DNA of 64,000 nucleotides, taken from NCBI RefSeq assembly GCF_008369915.1, contig NZ_VSRN01000001.1, positions 3,282,501-3,346,500 of the forward strand. The letters run 5' to 3'. The notes beneath the pieces were generated by a model. The model was not told the origin of the DNA. It worked only from the letters and a program-made list of their open reading frames with translations, and did no database searches. Below are positions 57,365 to 64,000 of the stretch, piece by piece. Within the stretch, counting starts at the first letter, position 1; every line of letters begins with the position of its first letter. This DNA comes from Dyadobacter sp. UC 10. GTDB taxonomy: Bacteria > Bacteroidota > Bacteroidia > Cytophagales > Spirosomataceae. Both the position numbers and the translations under genes were made by a program.

Positions 57365-58828
57365 TTGAAAGAGTATCTGACGCTGGCCGAAATTCAGGAA
57401 GATTTGCGTGAAAAAGGTTTGACGTGCGTCAAGTTAGTGGAGCATTATTTGCAAAAAATAGAGTCTAATGCCCATCTGAATGCTTTTGTCGAGGTATATG
57501 CAGACGAAGCAAAAGCGGCAGCCGCTGCCATTGATGCTAAATTAGCTAATGGAACCTCCGGCAGGCTGGCAGGATTAGTGATCGGGATTAAAGATGTGCT
57601 TTCCTACAAAGGTCACGGCCTGCAGGCGGCAAGTCAGATACTGGATTCTTATCAGGCGCCTTACACCGCAACTGCGGTACAAAGGTTGATCGACGAAGAT
57701 GCAATCATCATAGGTCGTCAGAACTGCGATGAGTTTGCGATGGGTTCATCCAACGAAAATTCTTCATTCGGTCCTGTTCTCAATGCGGCTGATAATTCGA
57801 AGGTTCCCGGCGGATCTTCGGGCGGTTCGGCGGTGGCGGTTCAGGCAGGTATGTGTCACGCTTCCCTCGGAAGTGATACGGGCGGATCGGTGCGTCAGCC
57901 AGCGGCCTTTTGCGGAGTAGTTGGTTTGAAACCCTCCTACGGCAGGATATCCAGATATGGACTGATCGCTTATGCATCCTCTTTTGACTGCATTGGGCCC
58001 ATTACCAAAAGCGTTGCGGATGCAGCGCTATTACTGGAAATCATGGCAGGCGGCGACGAATTCGACAGCACAGTTTCTACTAAAAAGGTACCGGCTTACT
58101 CGGCCTCCCTTGCATGGGAAGGTAAAGCCAGGATTGGATATATTCGCGATACGATTGATAATGAGGCGATTTCTTTGGATATTCGCCGGCAAACTCAGGA
58201 AATTTTGAACCGGCTGAGTGCGGAAGGACATGAAGTTGTGCCGGTTGAAATGTCGTTGCTTGACTCTCTTTTACCTACCTACTATATCCTGACAACGGCC
58301 GAGGCCAGCTCAAATTTGTCCCGGTTCGATGGGGTGCGGTACGGGCACCGGAGCGCAGATGCGAGCGATCTGGAAAGTATGTATAAAAAAACGCGTACAG
58401 AAGCTTTCGGCGCAGAAGTGAGGAGAAGAATTTTGCTGGGTACTTTTGTATTGAGCGCAAATTACTACGACGCATACTATACCAAGGCGCAACGCGTTAG
58501 AAGATTGGTGCGGGAAGAAACGAACCGGTTCTTCGATCAGTTCGATTTCTTTATTTCCCCGGTCACGCCCACAACAGCTTTTCCGATTGGTGAGAAAACA
58601 GAAGATCCGTTGCAAATGTATCTTGCTGACATTTTTACGGTTCAAGCTAACGTCGTCGGTAACCCGGCCGTGGCCATTCCAAACGGCTTGGATGAGCAGG
58701 GAATGCCTATCGGGATTCAAATAATGGCTCCTTATTTTGGTGAAGAAAAAATGCTGGCTTTTGCCGATTACCTGACCAAACTAAATAAGAAGGTTGCCAA
58801 AGAATACAGTGTAAGTCAGCAGGTCTGA
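57365..58828 (+). CDS. gatA: Asp-tRNA(Asn)/Glu-tRNA(Gln) amidotransferase subunit A
   Basis: A 487-residue amidase-signature protein that releases ammonia from glutamine for the GatCAB tRNA amidation complex. The Ser-cisSer-Lys triad is K76 (GIKDVLSY), S151 (PGGSSGGSA) and S175 (DTGGSVRQPA). Other family parts are GSSNENSSFGPVLN and the tRNA-complex tail. The start appears to be TTG at 57365, since the next ATG would remove conserved sequence. gatB and gatC are elsewhere. Confidence 0.95.
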   Translation: MKEYLTLAEIQEDLREKGLTCVKLVEHYLQKIESNAHLNAFVEVYADEAKAAAAAIDAKLANGTSGRLAGLVIGIKDVLSYKGHGLQAASQILDSYQAPYTATAVQRLIDEDAIIIGRQNCDEFAMGSSNENSSFGPVLNAADNSKVPGGSSGGSAVAVQAGMCHASLGSDTGGSVRQPAAFCGVVGLKPSYGRISRYGLIAYASSFDCIGPITKSVADAALLLEIMAGGDEFDSTVSTKKVPAYSASLAWEGKARIGYIRDTIDNEAISLDIRRQTQEILNRLSAEGHEVVPVEMSLLDSLLPTYYILTTAEASSNLSRFDGVRYGHRSADASDLESMYKKTRTEAFGAEVRRRILLGTFVLSANYYDAYYTKAQRVRRLVREETNRFFDQFDFFISPVTPTTAFPIGEKTEDPLQMYLADIFTVQANVVGNPAVAIPNGLDEQGMPIGIQIMAPYFGEEKMLAFADYLTKLNKKVAKEYSVSQQV

Positions 58829-58889
58829 TGTTTTTTAATATTTCCAGCTGAAAGCGGCCTGTATTTACCAATTGTAACAAAAAAATAAT

Positions 58890-58931
58890 CGTGCCAGAAT
58901 AAGATGCGGTACCCCGAAATTATTCTGCACG
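58890..58931 (+). terminator. Hairpin downstream of gatA
   Basis: CGTGCCAGAATAA (58890-58902) pairs with TTATTCTGCACG (58920-58931) with a single bulged base and a 17-nt loop; TAAATTTTTG follows. It lies 60 bp after the gatA stop and is a plausible terminator. Confidence 0.6.
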
Positions 58932-59045
58932 TAAATTTTTGTGAGTAATAATAGAATGTGTCAAAGATTATTCTGATTCATCAGGAAGACAGGGACTAGC
59001 CATTGAAAACCGTGAATTGATTAACCTTCAAAAAACATTTAATTA

Positions 59046-60599
59046 ATGAGGCTTTCTAAAAAAGTATTGTGGCTCGGAGCCATGTGTGCGGGATTCTGGA
59101 ACATGCCTGTCAAGGCTGAAATTCCAACGGAGAAATTAACATTCGAGCCAGATACACTTAAGACAGAAGCTAAGGAAGAAGAAGAACTTCTGCCTTACCT
59201 GCCAGAAGTAGAGGAAATCGGCCCCACCCCTTCGGTTCCTCAGGAATTACTGAAAAACCGTTTTGCAAAGCTGGAAAAATCGATTCCGCTTACTTATCAC
59301 AAATCTTCCCATGAATTCGTAGAATATTTTATCTACAAAAAAGCCGAGTTCACTCAAACCATGATGGAGAAAATGCCGCTGTATTTTCCCATGTTTGAGA
59401 AAGCACTCGCCAAGCACGGACTTCCTACTGAGCTTAAATATCTTTCCATGATTGAGTCGGGGTTAAATCCGACCGTAATATCTCACGCAAGGGCCGGCGG
59501 GCTGTGGCAGTTTATGCCAGCAACCGGGCGCGAATTCGGCCTTCATCAGGACAAATACATTGATGAGCGCTTTGAGCCCGCCAAGGCGACGGAGGCAGCT
59601 TGTCTTTACCTTAAACAACTCTACCGGATATTCGGCGACTGGGAACTTGCATTAGCCTCCTATAATACTGGTCCCGGCAATGTGAAGCGCGCCATGCGCC
59701 GGTCGAGAGGTACCACTTTCTGGACCATTTATAATGTGTTGCCGAGAGAGACCAGATCTTACGTGCCGCAATATGTAGCCATGAACTATATGATGAATTA
59801 TGGTCATGATCACGGCATTTTTCCGGAAAATACAGAGTTCCAGATCCCGAGCGATACGATACATGTAAACGGTTATATTGATCTGGTAGCACTCTGCCAG
59901 CAGAGCGATATGAATTTTGAGGATCTTAAAAAACTAAATCCCCAGATCACCAAAACTTCGCTGCCACAACAAACGCGTGACTTTGTGCTAAAAGTGCCAA
60001 GTGTTCAGTACACCTACTTCACTAGTAACAGGGATTCCATCATGGTCGCATGTAGCGGCAAACTCCCGGAGGGTACACTGCTCGCAAAAGCGGATAGTAA
60101 CGCAACTGATTCTTTGGGAGTTAATAAGTCTTTCCCTTATGCACTCGTAAGCAATAATAATTACGCAGATGACGAAGAGGAAGACGGCGAGGCCGAGCAG
60201 GTTGTGGCTCGCGACAGAACAAAAAAATCTACGCATACGGTACGTCGCGGAGAAACATTGTCGACGATCTCCCGCAAGTATCGCGTGAGCGTTGCAGATT
60301 TGAGAAAATGGAACCGCATTCGCAGATCTGCGATCAACAGAGGGCAGCGATTGGTGATCTACAAAACAGTGAAAGAGACAGCCCCGGCAGCGAAAGTCGC
60401 AGTTGCTACTTATCGTCCTGAGGAACAGGCTGCGAATCCTGCCCGGCACGCAAAAAAACGCTACCATACAGTTCAGAAAGGAGATACCCTCTGGATCATT
60501 TCGCAGCGTTACGGATTGGAAGTCGGTCAGTTGAAAAAGCGCAACAAGATCCGCGGCAACTCCATTAAACCTGGACAAAAACTGATTATTTCGACCTAA
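59046..60599 (+). CDS. MltD-like lytic transglycosylase with two LysM domains
   Basis: A 517-residue exported cell-wall enzyme. The SLT domain (about residues 110-250) has the catalytic glutamate E137 in SMIESGLNP, then GGLWQFMPATGREFGL and LASYNTGPGNVKRA. It cleaves the MurNAc-GlcNAc bond of peptidoglycan, leaving a 1,6-anhydro end. Two LysM domains near the C-terminus (HTVRRGETLSTISRKYRVS and HTVQKGDTLWIISQRYGLE) bind the glycan; a middle LysM-like segment (VNGYIDLVALCQQSDMNFED) is degenerate. The signal peptide is weak but present (VLWLGAMCAGFWNMPVKAE). Confidence 0.93.
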   Translation: MRLSKKVLWLGAMCAGFWNMPVKAEIPTEKLTFEPDTLKTEAKEEEELLPYLPEVEEIGPTPSVPQELLKNRFAKLEKSIPLTYHKSSHEFVEYFIYKKAEFTQTMMEKMPLYFPMFEKALAKHGLPTELKYLSMIESGLNPTVISHARAGGLWQFMPATGREFGLHQDKYIDERFEPAKATEAACLYLKQLYRIFGDWELALASYNTGPGNVKRAMRRSRGTTFWTIYNVLPRETRSYVPQYVAMNYMMNYGHDHGIFPENTEFQIPSDTIHVNGYIDLVALCQQSDMNFEDLKKLNPQITKTSLPQQTRDFVLKVPSVQYTYFTSNRDSIMVACSGKLPEGTLLAKADSNATDSLGVNKSFPYALVSNNNYADDEEEDGEAEQVVARDRTKKSTHTVRRGETLSTISRKYRVSVADLRKWNRIRRSAINRGQRLVIYKTVKETAPAAKVAVATYRPEEQAANPARHAKKRYHTVQKGDTLWIISQRYGLEVGQLKKRNKIRGNSIKPGQKLIIST

Positions 60600-60632
60600 T
60601 ATTCAACACCACCCAGTACACATACTATTTTT

Positions 60633-61223
60633 ATGATTGCCTACGTTAACGGAACTGTAGTTTACAAAGATCCAGCATATGCGGTTATTGATGTAAATGG
60701 ATTGGGCTACGAAGTACGTATATCATTACAAACCTATACCTCTCTTCCCGATTTGGGTGAACGTTGCAAGCTCGTGACGTTTCTGAGTATACGGGAGGAT
60801 GCGCATTTACTATATGGTTTTTGGGGGAACGATGAAAAAAAGCTTTTTCTGGATCTGATCACAATTTCAGGAATTGGTCCTTCGACGGCTCTTGTAATGC
60901 TTTCATCTCTCTCATCATCTGAAATCCGTCAGGGAATCATAGATGAAGATCTGAGATTGATCCAGTCTATCAAAGGAATAGGTTCTAAAACTGCTCAACG
61001 CGTAATTCTGGAGTTGAAAGATAAAATACGCAAGGAAGAGCTGGTATCAACAGGTTCGAAATCATCAGGCAATTCTTCCGGAACTTTGAGAAGCGAAGCA
61101 TTGGCCGCGCTGGTCACTTTGGGAATACCCAAGGCTACAGCCGAGAAAAGTGTCGACGCGATCATCAAGCGGGAGGGGGCTGAAATAACAGTAGAAAACT
61201 TAATAAAACTAGCGCTTCGATAA
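60633..61223 (+). CDS. ruvA: Holliday junction DNA helicase subunit RuvA
   Basis: A 196-residue protein that binds Holliday junctions and loads RuvB for branch migration. Domain I (OB-fold) is MIAYVNGTVVYKDPAYAVID to about residue 63; domain II has two helix-hairpin-helix motifs (LDLITISGIGPSTALVML and LIQSIKGIGSKTAQRVIL); domain III (from about 148) is the RuvB contact. It stands directly before sprA, as in many Bacteroidota. Confidence 0.96.
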   Translation: MIAYVNGTVVYKDPAYAVIDVNGLGYEVRISLQTYTSLPDLGERCKLVTFLSIREDAHLLYGFWGNDEKKLFLDLITISGIGPSTALVMLSSLSSSEIRQGIIDEDLRLIQSIKGIGSKTAQRVILELKDKIRKEELVSTGSKSSGNSSGTLRSEALAALVTLGIPKATAEKSVDAIIKREGAEITVENLIKLALR

Positions 61224-61322
61224 TCGGAACCGCAATGATATTTGGTAAAAATCTTTACGCAGGTAAAATCGTCTTGATGGATTTGTTTGTAGGTATAACC
61301 TTCTCTAAATAAGTATATTACC

Positions 61323-64000
61323 TTGTCATCAACGGTTTACTCTCTTTTATTCAAAGTACTCAGTATTTCAGCCGGAGGAGCTTTATTGGCTAACCTGTCG
61401 GCTGACCCGGGCGAGCCATATTCACAGCAGACTCAGGAATGGGCTATTCTGGCTGATACAATACCCGAAGACACGAGCAGGAAAGCCCTTGACCGGTCGG
61501 GAAGCCAGCTGATCATGCGCTGGAAGGACTTCTATTCCAACCGCATCGCCGAACCACGGCCGCGCTCCCCCTTTTATCTGCGGGATCCCGCCAATATTTC
61601 AACGAATATTACACTTGATAGTACCGGGAAAATTGCGGTAACCGAAAAAGTTAAAACGCCCGCAGGTGACCTGAATTTCCGCGCGCCTGAACGCATGGAC
61701 CTGGATGCATATGACAAGATCCAGGAAGACAGGGCTTTCAAAAGTTTGCTCAGAGAATACGCAGGAAGGCAGGATGGAAACAGCGCCATGGGCGCCCGTG
61801 GGCTATTGCCGAAACTTGATATTCCTCCGGCACTTTCCAAGCTGCTCGGCGACGACTTTATCAATTTCAAGCCAACCGGGTTTGTCTCGCTCGACCTGGG
61901 ATTAATGCACCAGTTTTTGGATAACCCGGCAATCCCCATCCGGCAGAGACGTAACACCCAGTTCATTTTTAACGAACAGATCAGTATCAATTTTGACGCG
62001 AGGCTGGGTGATCAGTTAGGTTTTCAGACCAATTTTGACACCAAAGCGAACTTCAACTTTGAGAATGCAATTAAGCTGAACTACAAAAATCCGGAAGAAA
62101 GCTTCATACGGAAAATTGAGGCGGGAAACATCAACTGGGCGATCAATAGTCAGCTCATTCCCGGTGTTCAGAATTTGTTCGGTTTAAAAACTGATTTACA
62201 GTTCGGCAGGTTAAACGCAACATTTGTAGCCTCGCAGCAGAAATCAAGCAAAGAGCGGATCGTATTGCGCGGAGGAGCCCAAAACCGAGACTTTGAGCTC
62301 CGCGCGGATACTTATGACGAAAACCGTAACTTCTTTTTATCCCAGTATTTCAGGAATATATACGAAAGCTCATTACAGAATACACCGACTATTACGTCCG
62401 GTGTTACTGTGACCCGCATTGAAGTTTATGTAACTAACCGTACCACAACTACCGAGTCACTGCGGAACGTGGTCGGATTTTCAGATCTTGGAGAACCTGC
62501 TCCGTACAAATCTGCAAATCCCAGCTTGCAACCTATCCGCTCTACCTCACCCGCTGACAATGCAGCCAACGGACTGTATGAGACGCTGAAAGACAATGCG
62601 GGATTCCGGCAGGTGGATAACACCAACAGTGCTATCACCGCGCTTGGGTTAGAAAAAACGGTTGATTACGAGTTGCTGAGAGGTGCAAAGCGGCTTATTC
62701 TAGACCGTGATTACACATTCCATCCACAGCTGGGATATATATCCCTCACCAACGCACTCAGAAATGATGAAGTGCTGGCCGTGTCCTATGAATATACCCT
62801 CAACGGGCGCTCCTTCAAAGTGGGTGAACTGACAGAAGATTACCAGGCAAGAAAGGACAATGAAGTAATCGCATTGAAGCTCTTGAAATCATCGACCATC
62901 AGAAACAACACAAAGCTTCCAATGTGGGACCTGATGATGAAAAATATTTATTCACTCGGAACCAGTCAAATCGACAAGCAGGGGTTTCAACTGCGGGTTA
63001 TATATAAAGACGACCAAACCGGTATTGATAATCCAAACCTGCAGGAAAGTAGTATTGCCAATGTGCCGCTGATCCGGCTCTCCGGCCTTGACAGATTGAA
63101 TCCGGTGAACGACCTTCAGCCGGATGGAAACTTCGACTTCGTGGATGGTATTACCATGGACAGCAAAACAGGGCGGATTATATTCCCCGTACTTGAGCCG
63201 TTCGGAAGCAACCTTTCGCGGAAGTTCGGCGCCGGGGAGGAGGCATTCAGGAATAAATATGTATTTAACGAACTGTACCGCACGACAATGATCGATGCGC
63301 AGCAGGTTTCGGAGCGTAATAAGTTTTTTATCAAAGGTTCATACCAATCAAGCGGAGGTGCTGAGGTGCAGTTGCCTTTTGGTGTACTGGAAACTTCTGT
63401 GACAGTAACGTCAGGCGGTGTACCGCTGTCTGCTGGCTCTGATTATATTGTGGAGGCCCAAATAGGTCGGGTGAGATTGCTCAATAATAGTGTCCTAAAT
63501 TCCGGTCGCGAAATTGTGATCGAGTACGAGAGGCCGGATATGTTCCAGAATCAGGTCCGATCGCTACTGGGTACCAGACTCGACTACCTGGTCAATCGGG
63601 ATATGAGCATCGGTCTTACTGCAATCAAGTACCGTGAGCGGCCCGCGGGCTTTTTATCAAGGGTATCAATCGGCAATGAGCCGGTTAACAATACCATGCT
63701 TGGTTTCGATATAAAGTTTCGCAAAGACATTCCTTTTTTAACCAAGTTACTGGACGCATTGCCTTTGATCCAAACCAAGGAAATGTCAAGCATTCAGTTC
63801 AAGGGTGAATTTGCCAAATTATTGCCAGGTGTCTCGAAAGACGTGAACAACCGATCATTAGTTGATGATTTTGAAGCTGCAAGAACGGTTTACGATTTAG
63901 CCCGCCAGCCTCAAAAGTGGCGTTTGGCTGCCGTACCGACCAAGTTCAGGGAAGGGTTGGATGGTAAAACACTTAACTACGGTTACAAAAGGGCAAAAAT
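61323..64000 (+). CDS. sprA: SprA, type IX secretion outer membrane translocon (5' part, cut by window end)
   Basis: An open frame of 892 codons runs from 61299 to the window end without a stop. The first usable start is TTG 61323; the only upstream alternative is ATT, and the first ATG comes about 65 codons later. The start leads into a signal-peptide-like segment (YSLLFKVLSISAGGALLANL). SprA features are FYLRDPANISTNITLDSTGK, FINFKPTGFVSLDLGL, FNEQISINFDARLGDQLGF, LELRGAKRL-like repeats and IIFPVLEPFGSNL. SprA is the roughly 36-strand barrel, about 2300-2500 residues, through which type IX cargo and gliding adhesins leave the cell. Position after ruvA agrees. Confidence 0.93.
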   Translation, partial: MSSTVYSLLFKVLSISAGGALLANLSADPGEPYSQQTQEWAILADTIPEDTSRKALDRSGSQLIMRWKDFYSNRIAEPRPRSPFYLRDPANISTNITLDSTGKIAVTEKVKTPAGDLNFRAPERMDLDAYDKIQEDRAFKSLLREYAGRQDGNSAMGARGLLPKLDIPPALSKLLGDDFINFKPTGFVSLDLGLMHQFLDNPAIPIRQRRNTQFIFNEQISINFDARLGDQLGFQTNFDTKANFNFENAIKLNYKNPEESFIRKIEAGNINWAINSQLIPGVQNLFGLKTDLQFGRLNATFVASQQKSSKERIVLRGGAQNRDFELRADTYDENRNFFLSQYFRNIYESSLQNTPTITSGVTVTRIEVYVTNRTTTTESLRNVVGFSDLGEPAPYKSANPSLQPIRSTSPADNAANGLYETLKDNAGFRQVDNTNSAITALGLEKTVDYELLRGAKRLILDRDYTFHPQLGYISLTNALRNDEVLAVSYEYTLNGRSFKVGELTEDYQARKDNEVIALKLLKSSTIRNNTKLPMWDLMMKNIYSLGTSQIDKQGFQLRVIYKDDQTGIDNPNLQESSIANVPLIRLSGLDRLNPVNDLQPDGNFDFVDGITMDSKTGRIIFPVLEPFGSNLSRKFGAGEEAFRNKYVFNELYRTTMIDAQQVSERNKFFIKGSYQSSGGAEVQLPFGVLETSVTVTSGGVPLSAGSDYIVEAQIGRVRLLNNSVLNSGREIVIEYERPDMFQNQVRSLLGTRLDYLVNRDMSIGLTAIKYRERPAGFLSRVSIGNEPVNNTMLGFDIKFRKDIPFLTKLLDALPLIQTKEMSSIQFKGEFAKLLPGVSKDVNNRSLVDDFEAARTVYDLARQPQKWRLAAVPTKFREGLDGKTLNYGYKRAK

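Noticed and set aside
59988..60578. Open frame of 196 codons on the minus strand opposite the LysM transglycosylase
   Set aside because: Cys/Phe-rich antisense composition; the plus strand encodes clear LysM domains there.
61235..61312. 25-codon open frame between ruvA and sprA
   Set aside because: Short, without motif or promoter; more likely part of the sprA leader.

Overview
The window is a chromosomal segment of a member of the Bacteroidota, most likely an environmental Cytophagales of the Dyadobacter type. The signs are two SusC/SusD pairs, a FecI/FecR-type sigma/anti-sigma pair, SprA and GldE (type IX secretion and gliding), TANNTTTG-type promoters, few Shine-Dalgarno-like starts, and the Bacteroidota form of arginine synthesis that runs on N-acylated citrulline. 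I identify about 51 protein genes. Two of them lie outside the obvious long complete reading frames: a 29-codon ribosomal-type gene at 15038-15127 and the sprA gene cut by the right edge. I see no tRNA, rRNA, CRISPR array, insertion sequence or prophage.

Region 1 (1-13.3 kb) holds a cysteine desulfurase end, a ferrochelatase with an internal four-cysteine segment, and a minus-strand arginine operon argG-(antitoxin/toxin)-argC-(antitoxin/toxin)-argD-argF'. Two separate PIN-domain (VapC-type) toxin modules sit inside this biosynthetic operon, on either side of argC. Upstream is a GNAT gene with its own terminator, probably the N-succinylglutamate synthase. On the plus strand aat is followed by the overlapping genes proB-proA-argE', so proline synthesis and the deacylase of the arginine pathway are coupled. 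argB and argH are not in the window.

Region 2 (13.3-21.8 kb) is a conserved core: rng, the tiny AURKAIP1/COX24-like gene, a TPR protein and HU on the minus strand, then mutY, ssb and gldE on the plus strand. A phytanoyl-CoA-dioxygenase-like gene and a Gfo/Idh oxidoreductase are inserted between mutY and ssb. A striking array of 10-bp-spaced GTCATT motifs in mirror orientation precedes the oxidoreductase.

Region 3 (21.8-28.8 kb) is a minus-strand sigma factor-FecR-SusC (with STN domain)-SusD-lipoprotein locus with no degradative enzyme. Region 4 (28.9-39.4 kb) is mostly housekeeping: guaB, dedA, comA-like, PaaI thioesterase, ABC exporter, mazG, a heptad-repeat coiled-coil protein, thiN, an M1 peptidase and a kelch protein.

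Region 5 (39.4-51 kb) is a polysaccharide utilization locus: a membrane-bound propeller/Y_Y_Y/LuxR-type regulator, then SusC, SusD, a LamG lipoprotein and two GH144-type enzymes. The best prediction of the substrate is beta-1,2-glucan. A well-formed promoter with a duplicated 9-bp box directly upstream of its -33 element precedes susC.

Region 6 (51-64 kb) holds a porin, a TonB-dependent receptor, mdh, a YkvA-like protein, tatA, gatA, a LysM lytic transglycosylase, ruvA and the 5' part of sprA.

All assignments come from reading motifs and gene order. No database search was run; statements about named characterised homologues are from memory.
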